Source of the DNA: Chloroflexota bacterium
GTDB lineage: Bacteria; Chloroflexota; Dormibacteria; CF-121
Direction: 5' to 3'
Assembly (NCBI GenBank): GCA_005881235.1
Contig: VBEQ01000050.1
Span: forward strand, 1-15,359
DNA length: 15,359 nucleotides
Shown: positions 1 through 7,351 of the stretch, piece after piece
Numbering within the stretch: the stretch's first letter is position 1
How the letters are laid out: each line of letters begins with the position of its first letter
The notes under the pieces: model-generated
Told to the model about the DNA's origin: nothing
The model's database searches: none
What the model saw: the letters and a program-made list of their open reading frames with translations, nothing else
Position numbers and translations under genes: made by a program

Positions 1-1056
1 TCGACGCACGGCTGGGCGGCTATCGGCGGCTGCACCGAGGGACAGAACGGGCCCTGCGGAGGCGCGGTCATGGTCACCGGTGACGGCGGTCGGAGTTGGC
101 GGATGACCGCGCAGGCTGCCGTGCAGCTGAGCCCGGCCAGTCCGACGGAAGCCTGGGCGGTTGATGCCGGCCGCAGCCTCGCCGCCGGAATCCCATGGCA
201 TACGACCGACGCCGGCGCCAGCTGGGAGGGCGTCGTTCGGCCAGGCGCGCTTCCGATCGACAGCCTGGCCGGCTCGCCACGATGGCTCGTGGCCCACGCG
301 GCCACGGGTGCGTGGAGCAGCACCGATGCGGGGCAGACCTGGCTGCCATTCGATCCACCGATTCTCGGGTCGGGGCCGCCTGTCAGCGGCGGGACGCCGA
401 CAATTCTCGTCGAATCCCCCAGCTCGGTCGTTGTTGTCGACGGGCTGGCTCTACGGGTTAGCCAGAACGCCGGACGTGACTGGACGCCGGTCACGCTGCC
501 TACCGATGATCCGAACAACACAGCGACGGCCGTGGCATTCACGGACAACCGGAATGGGATCGCCATCGTCGGCAACCAGGAGTGTTTCAAGCCAGCGCCG
601 GGCGTCCCGCACGGATCGGCGGCCGTGCTCACGACCTCGGACGGCGGCCTGACCTGGACGCGCCAGGCCGCGCTCGCAAGGTATGTCACCGGCCTCAGTG
701 CCGCCAGGGGCCTGGCCGTCGTCACCGGTTGGGCCGGCTGTGGTCCGGCGCAGCAGTCGATCGCCATCAGCCGTGACGACGGTCGCCACTGGGCAACGCA
801 AAGCCTTCCGTTCGGCTGCACATCGGTAACCGTGGCGGCACCGGCGACCATCTGGCTCACCTGCTATGCGGATACGACGGTGTACCTGGCCACGCAGGAC
901 GGCGGCCTGACGTGGACGCAATATCAGTCCCCCGGCATCGGTGCCGCCTTTCTCGCGACCGGTCCTTCGGAGCTCTGGGCCTACGGTCCCGCCGGCGCCC
1001 TCTGGCACACGAGCGACGCGGGGCGGCATTGGAAGGCCTGGGTTCCAGCTTTCTGA
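1..1056 (+). CDS. Asp-box (BNR/Ycf48-like) beta-propeller protein, 5' end outside window
   Basis: The reading frame is open from base 1, so the gene starts upstream; the ATG at 70 is internal, because the 23 codons before it read as normal coding sequence in the same repeat style. The visible 351 residues carry eight Asp-box motifs of the form S/T-x-D-x-G-x-S/T-W, beginning near bases 76, 202, 319, 460, 634, 769, 892 and 1009 (for example TGDGGRSW, TTDAGASW, TSDGGLTW, TQDGGLTW). The spacing of about 40-58 residues is typical of beta-propeller blades in sialidase, Ycf48 and VPS10-type folds. No sialidase catalytic residues can be assigned. Probably an extracytoplasmic binding or scaffold protein; any signal peptide would lie outside the window. 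A lipoprotein gene follows 29 bp downstream on the same strand. The family is confident, the substrate is unknown. Confidence 0.85.
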   Translation, partial: STHGWAAIGGCTEGQNGPCGGAVMVTGDGGRSWRMTAQAAVQLSPASPTEAWAVDAGRSLAAGIPWHTTDAGASWEGVVRPGALPIDSLAGSPRWLVAHAATGAWSSTDAGQTWLPFDPPILGSGPPVSGGTPTILVESPSSVVVVDGLALRVSQNAGRDWTPVTLPTDDPNNTATAVAFTDNRNGIAIVGNQECFKPAPGVPHGSAAVLTTSDGGLTWTRQAALARYVTGLSAARGLAVVTGWAGCGPAQQSIAISRDDGRHWATQSLPFGCTSVTVAAPATIWLTCYADTTVYLATQDGGLTWTQYQSPGIGAAFLATGPSELWAYGPAGALWHTSDAGRHWKAWVPAF

Positions 1057-1085
1057 GCCAGGGATGCCGTACGATACCCCCAGCC

Positions 1086-2117
1086 GTGAAGAGGGGTCTT
1101 TCGGTTTCGGCGCTATTGCTGTTTGCCCTGATGAGCGCCTGCGGCCAGCCGGCCTTGAAAAGCTCGGCGACAACGTCACCATCGCCCTCACCGACCGCCG
1201 GGCCAACTGAATCCGCCAGCGCGGCGGCGACCGCACCGCAGGCAATGACGTGCAAGCTGCCCGTCGTCACCGACAATGACGCCGGCTGGGTGACCTTCCC
1301 GGGCGGCAGCTACCAGCCCGACCCGAAGGCCAACGTCACCCTGTCTCACAGCACATCGTTCCCTCTTTCGAAGAGCTACGACAAGGCGGTCGAGCGCTGG
1401 CTGCCCGTGCCGCGCGACCAGATATCACCAGACGGCAAGCACTTTGCCTACGCGGACCTACCGCCCATCGATAACAGCCCGATTCATGTCGCCGACTCGT
1501 CCACGGGCGCCGCGCGCGCGTTCAATCCGGGGACGCCCCCCACCGACAGCCTGTGGGTCGCCGTGGACTACGAAACCGAGGGCATCTACCTCACGACGCA
1601 ACCCAACGGCCCCGCCGGAGTGGTCGGACTCTGGCTGCTCGATCCCTCCACCGGGACCGTCAAGCCGATCGACGCCACGCACAGCTGGCAGTACATCAGC
1701 GCGGGCGGCGCCTGGGGCACATCCGATGCGTTGACGGGCCACGGTCCCGGCCCTGGCAGCCGCCTGCTGCGAATGGATCTCAAGTCGGGAGCGATCGTCT
1801 CCTGGTACAAGCGGACGGATGTCGAGTTCACGGTCGCCGGGGCTGATGGCTCCGGACATCCCATCCTTCAGATCACGAAGACGTCAGCCCCGCAGCTCAT
1901 CGTGATCACCGCCGCCAACGCCGCGGCGATCCTCTTCCCCGCGCCCGGGTCCGCCATCCCCTCGCTCAGCAACATCGTTCACCCGGTAACCGACACCCAC
2001 GGCATCTGGTTCGGCGATACCGGCGGCAGCATCTCCCTTTACACGCCGACGGCCGGCATCAGGAAGGTGGCCCAGGTCGGCTCCGGCAACGTCACCGCCG
2101 CCGGGGGCTGCCACTAG
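1086..2117 (+). CDS. Predicted lipoprotein with propeller-like repeats
   Basis: I place the start at GTG 1086 rather than further upstream, because the frame before it overlaps the end of the Asp-box gene and because the GTG begins a good lipoprotein signal: VKRG, a hydrophobic stretch SALLLFALM, then the lipobox MSAC with Cys19 as the predicted lipidated residue. Residues about 22-50 form a Ser/Thr/Pro/Ala-rich linker, as expected for a surface-tethered protein. The rest (343 aa in total) contains segments such as ISPDGKHFAYADLP and IHVADSSTGAARAF that resemble TolB/WD40-like blades. No enzyme motif is seen and I do not recognise a named family. It follows the Asp-box gene by 29 bp and may be co-transcribed with it. 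No clear Shine-Dalgarno sequence precedes the GTG. It ends 6 bp from the convergent membrane-protein gene. Confidence 0.8.
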   Translation: MKRGLSVSALLLFALMSACGQPALKSSATTSPSPSPTAGPTESASAAATAPQAMTCKLPVVTDNDAGWVTFPGGSYQPDPKANVTLSHSTSFPLSKSYDKAVERWLPVPRDQISPDGKHFAYADLPPIDNSPIHVADSSTGAARAFNPGTPPTDSLWVAVDYETEGIYLTTQPNGPAGVVGLWLLDPSTGTVKPIDATHSWQYISAGGAWGTSDALTGHGPGPGSRLLRMDLKSGAIVSWYKRTDVEFTVAGADGSGHPILQITKTSAPQLIVITAANAAAILFPAPGSAIPSLSNIVHPVTDTHGIWFGDTGGSISLYTPTAGIRKVAQVGSGNVTAAGGCH

Positions 2118-2123
2118 CGCTGG

Positions 2124-2807
2124 CTAGGCGAAGGGTGTCTCGGCCAGGACCGGGCGCTCTTGGGCTTTCATGAGCGGAATCCACACAAACAGAAAGTGGA
2201 GTCCGAAGGGGATAAAGCTCAGCAGCCGAAACGCCATCCGGCGGCCGGGATCTGGTGAGAACTCGCCAGCGGTCGCCAGCCCATACGCAACGAAGGCGGT
2301 GGAAACCTGGATGACCTCGAGCCAGCGGGCGCGCCGCCTTCCCAAGTAGAGCACCAGGACCGTATGGCGTCGGAAGAGGCCAATGCCGAGCATGATGGAA
2401 CCCGAGTAGTAGACAAGGATGGCAATCCAATCGCTGGTAGGACCTGAGGTGTCGCCCCCGATCCCGGCCAGCATCGCGACCACACCGACGGCGATGAGGG
2501 TAAGCGAACTCCGCCGGCTCTGACCGAGCCAGGGCGAGGGCCCCTGAGCGGCCAGCTGGCGACGCTCTTCCGCCACGGTTTTGCGCACGCGCGCACCAAT
2601 CGCCTGGCCGAACATCGTGAAAAGGCTCGCCAGCAACAACAGCGCTCCCCACGCTGGATCCCGCACAACGACCGCGGCAACGATGAGCGCCGCGGGCACA
2701 AGGAAGGGCCTGAGGCGGTGAGTCACGCGGTACGCGATAACGGCGAGCGGCACCTCGAGCGCGAGGAAAATCGCCGCGGCTAGTAACCTCTCCCCGAAGT
2801 TGGGCAC
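2124..2807 (-). CDS. Polytopic membrane protein of unknown function
   Basis: A 227-aa protein starting with GTG at 2807; no other good start lies before the first membrane segment. Hydrophobic segments are visible at about residues 8-27, 34-50, 53-70, 101-118, 126-145, 163-180 and 193-213, giving six to seven transmembrane helices. A basic cytoplasmic-type loop (ARVRKTVAEERRQ) lies between the third and fourth. No transporter or enzyme signature is evident. It lies downstream of the phosphoesterase-like gene on the same strand, separated by 60 bp that hold a GC-rich palindromic repeat, so the two may share a transcript. The amino-acid composition is coherent along the whole length, which supports a real gene, but no function can be assigned. 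Confidence 0.75.
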   Translation of the reverse strand: MPNFGERLLAAAIFLALEVPLAVIAYRVTHRLRPFLVPAALIVAAVVVRDPAWGALLLLASLFTMFGQAIGARVRKTVAEERRQLAAQGPSPWLGQSRRSSLTLIAVGVVAMLAGIGGDTSGPTSDWIAILVYYSGSIMLGIGLFRRHTVLVLYLGRRRARWLEVIQVSTAFVAYGLATAGEFSPDPGRRMAFRLLSFIPFGLHFLFVWIPLMKAQERPVLAETPFA

Positions 2808-2825
2808 AACTTTAAGACGAGATTT

Positions 2826-2865
2826 CCCCTCCCCCGCTTGCGGGGCGGGGCAGGGTGGTGGGGGT
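2826..2865. repeat. GC-rich palindromic element, copy 1, intergenic
   Basis: CCCCTC precedes the hairpin CCCCGC-TT-GCGGGG (2832-2845), followed by a G-rich tail (CAGGGTGGTGGGGGT) complementary to the lead sequence of the other copies. It fills most of the 60-bp gap between the phosphoesterase-like and membrane-protein genes on the minus strand. It could attenuate or stabilise the transcript. Confidence 0.8.
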
Positions 2866-2867
2866 TC

Positions 2868-4076
2868 TTAGCGGAAGTATTCGCGCATCGCGGCGGTACA
2901 GGTGCACGCGGCGCCACCCAGGCGCGGCATGTTCCAGGAATCCTCGATGGTCCGTAGCAGGCTGTAGTGGGTCTCGGCGACGCTCGATTGGAATCCGGTC
3001 CGTGCGAGCGGCGAGATCACCAGGGTCACGATGCGACCGCCGGCGGCATTCGTGCAGCACCCGGCGTTGGTGCTGCCCTCATCCCAGGTGATGAAGAGCA
3101 CGCCGCCGTTGCGGAACGCAGCCGAGTTGAGGATCGCGGGAACCTGGTTGCGGAGCCAGGTGTCGCCGGTCGCGATCGAGCAGTCGTGCATGTCGTTGCA
3201 CATGTTGGGCGTGATCCAGACGTAGTTCGGGACCGATCCACCGGCGAGATCCGTGCCCAGCTGGGTGAAGGGGACCACGTGCGCCGCGCAGCGCGCCGCA
3301 TTGGTACGAATGTCGTTGTAATAGATCCAGGGATTGTGCTTCTGCATGTAGGGATAGGCATCACCCACGAAGCACGCCGACGGCATGCCCTCCAGATATG
3401 CCTTCCAGCTCCGGCCGCCGGCCTCGATCTGGTCAGCGAGGTTGGTAGCGCCGACCCAGCAGGTCGTGCAGTCGCTGGCGATGCCGAAGGTGCTGCCCGC
3501 CGTCAGGGCGAGGTAGTTCGGCAGGCTCGGATGGCTGACGCCGTAGTACTGCGTCGCCAGCCCGTAGCTATTCGCCAGCCCATTGATGTAAGGGGCGGCA
3601 CTATTGCCTATCAGGCTGCTCGACTCTTCGTTCTCCATGACGATCGTGAACACATGGCTGAAGGTCGGGAGCGCCGGTGTCGGCGTCGGTGTGGGAGCCG
3701 GCGTCGGTGTCGGTGTAGGAGCCGGCGTTGGTGTCGGAGTAGGCGCGGGCGTTGGAGTCGGTGATGCTGTTGGCGTGGGTGCGGGTGTCGCCGTGGGTCG
3801 TGGCGTGGCCGTTGGGGTTGGTGTTGCGACGGGCTTTGGTGTCGGGGTAGCCGCCCGTGTTGGTGTCGGCGTTGCATGCGCGGCACTGGTTGGTCGTGGC
3901 GTAGGTGTGCCGGCCTTCGCAGCACCTGAAGGCGATGCCGAGTTGGATGGTCCGAGCGCAACTGATGGCGGTCTTATCGATCCTCCCGCGCTCGGCGGTG
4001 CGAGCAGCAGCGACGTGGTCCACAAGAGCAAGGCCCCGACGCCCGCCCCGAGAACGAGTCGACGAAAAACCCGCAT
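2868..4076 (-). CDS. Secreted phosphoesterase-family protein (AcpA/phospholipase C-like) with Thr-Pro stalk
   Basis: A 402-aa protein of the phosphoesterase family that includes acid phosphatase AcpA and bacterial phospholipase C. I choose ATG 4076 because GGGAGGA lies 9 nt before it; the in-frame GTG at 4094 and ATG at 4085 overlap that site. Residues 1-27 form a signal peptide or membrane anchor (RR followed by a hydrophobic run). Residues about 57-138 are a Thr-Pro-Ala stalk. The catalytic domain begins at FSHVFTIVMENEES, with E148 and N149 as likely metal ligands; SHPSLPNY carries the probable nucleophile region around S184; HD (297-298) and WDEG (D332, E333) supply further metal ligands. 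About ten cysteines suggest disulfides and an extracytoplasmic location. Substrate unknown; phosphatase or phospholipase are both possible. Confidence 0.88.
   Translation of the reverse strand: MRVFRRLVLGAGVGALLLWTTSLLLAPPSAGGSIRPPSVALGPSNSASPSGAAKAGTPTPRPTSAAHATPTPTRAATPTPKPVATPTPTATPRPTATPAPTPTASPTPTPAPTPTPTPAPTPTPTPAPTPTPTPALPTFSHVFTIVMENEESSSLIGNSAAPYINGLANSYGLATQYYGVSHPSLPNYLALTAGSTFGIASDCTTCWVGATNLADQIEAGGRSWKAYLEGMPSACFVGDAYPYMQKHNPWIYYNDIRTNAARCAAHVVPFTQLGTDLAGGSVPNYVWITPNMCNDMHDCSIATGDTWLRNQVPAILNSAAFRNGGVLFITWDEGSTNAGCCTNAAGGRIVTLVISPLARTGFQSSVAETHYSLLRTIEDSWNMPRLGGAACTCTAAMREYFR
3666..3908 (-). repeat. Thr-Pro-Ala coding tandem repeat
   Basis: Low-complexity coding sequence for the stalk of the phosphoesterase-like protein. 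The most regular part, 3672-3743, is three 24-bp units each encoding APTPTPTP; the remainder is degenerate TP/AP dipeptides. On the opposite strand it reads as Gly-Val repeats, giving a spurious open frame. Such stalks usually separate a surface enzyme from the envelope, and the repeat number is likely to vary between strains. Confidence 0.85.
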
Positions 4077-4085
4077 GGGTGGCAT

Positions 4086-4092
4086 TCCTCCC
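4086..4092 (-). promoter_or_regulatory. Ribosome binding site deciding the phosphoesterase start
   Basis: GGGAGGA on the minus strand lies 9 nt before ATG 4076 and abuts the alternative ATG at 4085, which therefore cannot use it. It is one of the few strong Shine-Dalgarno sequences in the window. Confidence 0.6.
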
Positions 4093-4157
4093 ACCCTCCA
4101 CTAAGCGGCACGCCGTTGCGCAAGACAACCTAGAACCCGCTACCAGGCTGTAACGGC

Positions 4158-6022
4158 TTAGCTCACAGGCAACAAAACTTCCGGAATCCCGAAGGCGTCG
4201 ACCAATTGTTGCGCGTGCGGGCGCAACTCGAGGCATAGCCGGTTGACATTCGTGATCACGGCCTTCGCCCGGGCAGCGGAAAGCTGGCCGTGCTCCATGA
4301 ACCAGCCGCGATCCCGCTCGAGCGAGGCCATGACATGCAGGTCACAGACCTTATCGAGCAGCGACTTCACCTCGCCCTCCTCACAGCGATCGATCGCCGC
4401 GGTGAAATGCTCGAGCACCACGCGCTCGACGTGCGCGCGAGCCGCCAGCAGCAGATGGTCCTGCACGGCGTTGAAGGCGCTGAAGGCGTCGCCGTCGTTC
4501 GCCATCAGCTTGCGGAGGCGTCGTGCCGCCGCTTCCAGCACGTGCTTCTCGCGCCAGGCAAAGAGATAGGCGTGGTACTCGCGATCGAGGATGCTGCTCC
4601 CCTCTTCGCCCCGCGGTATGGCGTCCGCGATCAACTGCCCCAGCGAGCGCGCGGCCGTCCGCTCGAGCACCGCGCTGACGACCTGGTCGGCCACGTAGCG
4701 CACCATCGCGACCGTGTCCATACTGCCGAACTCATCCCGGAAATTCGTGAGCAAGCCCTTGGCGACCAGTTGCAGCAACACGGTGTTGTCACCTTCGAAG
4801 GTGGTGAAGATATCCGTGTCGGCCCGTAGCTCGCTCAGCCGGTTGACGGAAAGATAGCCGGCGCCGCCGCAGGCTTCACGGCACGTCTGGATGGTTTGCG
4901 TACTGTGCCAGGTCGAGATGGCCTTGAGACCGGCTCGTCAGGACTGTCGCCATCTCCGGCGTCGTGCAGGGACACGACCAAGGCCTCCTGGGCGAAGTGC
5001 AGGGCATAGGTCGTGGCCAGCGCCGGCAGCAGGCGCCGCTGATGTTGCAGGTAGTCGAGCAGGATCACTTCCTCGTCGCGACCGGGCGCTCGGAATTGCC
5101 GGCGCGTCGATCCGTAGTGGATCGCGATCGCGAGCGCCAGCTTCGCCGCGCTGAGGGCGGCCCCGGCGACGCTGACACGGCCCGACACCAGCGTGCCCAG
5201 CATGGTGAAGAAGCGCCGCGTTTCGTTGGCGATCGGACTGCAATAGGTCCCGTCCGGCGCGACGCTGCCAAAGCGATCCAGTAGCGCCTCGCGCGGCACG
5301 TGCACCTGGTCGAACCAGAGGCGGCCATTGTCGACCCCGTTCAATCCGCCCTTGTGGCCACAGTCCTCGATCCGCACGTTGGGGCACGGCTGCCCGCGTT
5401 CGTCGCGGACCGGCACCAGCAACACATGTACGCCACGCCGCGCACCACCGGTGATCAGCTGCGCGAAGACCGCGGCCAAGCGTCCGTCGCGCGCGACGTT
5501 GCCGATGTAGTCCTTGCGCGCGTCATCGTCGGGCGTGTGGATCACGAACTCCTGGTGCTCCGGCTCGTAGGTCGCGATGGTGCGGATTGACTGGACGTCG
5601 GACCCATGCCCGGTTTCGGTCATGGCGAAGCAGCCCGGCAGTTCCATCGTCATCGCTGCACGCAGGTAGCGCTCGTGATGTCGCTTCGTGCCCAGCCGGC
5701 GGATGACGCCGCCGAAGAGCCCGTACTGCACGCCGATCTTGACCAGCAGCGAGAGGTCGACCAGCGCGATGGTTTGGAAGGCGGTCAGCGCCGCGCCCAT
5801 GTCCCCCTCCCCGCCGTACTCGCGTGGGAAGAACAGCCGGGCGCTGCGCGTCTGGCTGACCATGCGGGCCTGCTCCATCACGCGGGCGCGATGCTCCTCG
5901 ACCGGTAGGCCGTGCGCTGGGCGGAGGAGCGGCGACGCCTCGATCTGGGCCCGGACCTCGTCCCGGATCCCGGCCCAACGGCCGTCCAGTAAGCTCCGTA
6001 GTTCCCCGATTTCGACAGCCAC
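4158..6022 (-). pseudogene. Acyl-CoA oxidase/dehydrogenase, interrupted by a single frameshift
   Basis: Two frames together make one flavoenzyme of about 621 aa that oxidises acyl-CoA to trans-2-enoyl-CoA. The 5' frame starts at GTG 6022 (a stop lies four codons before it). It has the FAD/substrate-domain motif CFAMTETGHGSDVQ at residues 131-144, close to acyl-CoA oxidases, and reads normally to about residue 363. Near 4930-4940 the frame shifts by one missing base: after SPDE the expected AGLKAISTWHSTQT continues in the other frame, through EACGGAGYLS and FEGDNTV (its Glu is the likely catalytic base), into a C-terminal helical domain ending at 4158. The 5' frame alone adds about 30 unrelated residues and lacks the catalytic Glu. 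It may be a pseudogene or a sequencing error. Divergent from the thiolase operon. Confidence 0.85.
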
Positions 6023-6070
6023 CTGTACGATTTATTACACCATTGAGCCCACATAATGGACAACTAGCCA
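6023..6070. promoter_or_regulatory. Compact divergent promoter region with candidate operator
   Basis: Only 48 bp separate the GTG starts of the acyl-CoA oxidase gene (minus) and the thiolase gene (plus). A -10-like CATAAT at 6052-6057 faces the thiolase and ends 13 nt before its GTG. A -10-like TGTAAT on the minus strand (6034-6039) ends 11 nt before the other GTG, with TTGTCC 18 bp further upstream as a weak -35. Neither gene has a Shine-Dalgarno sequence, so very short leaders or leaderless transcripts are plausible. An inverted repeat CCATT-N10-AATGG (6040-6059) overlaps both -10 boxes and could be an operator for a fatty-acid-responsive repressor. The promoter elements are inferred by eye. 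Confidence 0.4.
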
Positions 6071-7351
6071 GTGACTGACCTCCGCCCCGCCGCCATCCTG
6101 GGCGGCAACCGGATCCCGTTCGCCCGGGCGAACGGCCCCTATGCCCGTGCCTCCAACCAGGACATGCTGACGGCGGCATTGGATGGGCTGGTCGCACGCT
6201 TCGGCCTGCAGGGCGCCCGGCTCGGCGAGGTGGCCGCGGGCGCCGTCCTCAAGCACAGTCGCGACTTCAACCTGACCCGCGAGGTCGTGCTCGGCTCCCG
6301 CCTTTTGCCTTCGACCCCCGCCTACGACGTACAGCAGGCCTGCGGCACCGGCCTGGAGACCACCATTCATGTCGCCAATAAGATCGCCCTCGGCCAGATC
6401 GAGAACGGCATCGCCGGCGGGGTCGATACCGCCAGCGACGCGCCGATCGCCGTCAACGAGGACCTGCGCCGCGTCCTGCTCCAGGTCAATCGGGCCAGGA
6501 GCGTGCCGCAGCGGCTAGCGCTGTTGCGCAAACTGCGACCGACGCAGATCATCCCGGAGACGCCGCGTAATGCCGAGCCGCGCACCGGCATGTCGATGGG
6601 TGAGCACGCCGCGATCACCGCGAGCCAGTGGGAGATCAGTCGCGAGGAGCAGGATCAGTTCGCAGTCTCAAGCCACACAAATCTCGCCGCCGCCTGGAGC
6701 CGCGGCTTCTTCGACGACCTGGCCACGCCCTACCTCGGGTTGCAGAAGGATCAGAACATGCGGCCCGACGCCAGCATGGAGTCGCTCGCGCGGCTGAAGC
6801 CGGTCTTCGGAAAAGACGGGGCCGCCACCATGACGGCCGGCAACTCGACGCCCCTCTCCGACGGCGCCGCCACCGTCCTGCTCAGCACCGATGCCTGGGC
6901 CAGCGAGCACCGCCTCCCGGTTCTCGCGCATTTCATCGATGCCGAGACGGCGGCCGTCGACTACGTCCATGGTGGCGAAGGCCTTCTCATGGCGCCCGCG
7001 TACGCGGTGCCTCGATTGCTGGAGCGCAACCGCCTCTCGCTGCAGGATTTCGATTTCTACGAGATCCACGAGGCGTTTGCCTCGACCGTGCTCGCCACCT
7101 TGAAAGCCTGGGAAGATCCGGCGTTCTCCCGAGATCGCCTGGGCTTGTCGAAGCCGCTCGGCCCCATCGACCGCTCCCGCCTGAACGTGACCGGCTCCTC
7201 ACTGGCCGCCGGCCATCCGTTCGCGGCGACCGGGGGACGTATCGTTGCCACGCTGGCCAAGCTCCTGGCGGAGAAAGGATCCGGACGCGGGCTGATCTCA
7301 ATCTGCGCTGCCGGCGGCCAGGGCGTTGTCGCCATCCTTGAAGCCGCATGA
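6071..7351 (+). CDS. fadI: Acetyl-CoA C-acyltransferase (thiolase, FadI/FadA2-like)
   Basis: A 426-aa thiolase that cleaves 3-oxoacyl-CoA with CoA, or condenses acyl-CoAs in reverse. It starts at GTG 6071 directly behind the divergent promoter. The nucleophilic Cys91 lies in QQACGTGLET; the other catalytic motifs are EIHEAF (H333), SLAAGHPFAATGGR (H382) and SICAAGGQG (C412), all intact. The middle section (GMSMGEHA, ISREEQDQFAVSSH, TAGNSTPLSDGAA) and the length match the long thiolase clade of FadI and mycobacterial FadA2. It overlaps the reductase gene by ATGA, indicating translational coupling. With the divergent acyl-CoA oxidase and the downstream reductase and hydratase it makes a complete acyl-CoA cycle. 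The family is sure; the direction of flux and chain length are unknown. Confidence 0.95.
   Translation: MTDLRPAAILGGNRIPFARANGPYARASNQDMLTAALDGLVARFGLQGARLGEVAAGAVLKHSRDFNLTREVVLGSRLLPSTPAYDVQQACGTGLETTIHVANKIALGQIENGIAGGVDTASDAPIAVNEDLRRVLLQVNRARSVPQRLALLRKLRPTQIIPETPRNAEPRTGMSMGEHAAITASQWEISREEQDQFAVSSHTNLAAAWSRGFFDDLATPYLGLQKDQNMRPDASMESLARLKPVFGKDGAATMTAGNSTPLSDGAATVLLSTDAWASEHRLPVLAHFIDAETAAVDYVHGGEGLLMAPAYAVPRLLERNRLSLQDFDFYEIHEAFASTVLATLKAWEDPAFSRDRLGLSKPLGPIDRSRLNVTGSSLAAGHPFAATGGRIVATLAKLLAEKGSGRGLISICAAGGQGVVAILEAA

Noticed and set aside
912..1085. Longer start for the lipoprotein gene at ATG 912
   Set aside because: It overlaps the Asp-box coding sequence in another frame and would bury the lipoprotein signal peptide 58 residues inside the protein.
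3604..4104. Plus-strand Gly-Val-repeat protein
   Set aside because: It is the complement of the Thr-Pro stalk and signal sequence of the phosphoesterase-like gene, not an independent elastin-like gene.
4158..4781. Separate small gene for the C-terminal part of the acyl-CoA oxidase
   Set aside because: Its apparent start is a GTG inside the conserved FEGDNTVLLQ motif, and coding homology continues upstream in the same frame to the frameshift.
4925..4945. Programmed ribosomal frameshifting in the acyl-CoA oxidase gene
   Set aside because: No slippery heptamer or evident downstream structure, and the family is not known to use it. A base deletion or sequence error is simpler.
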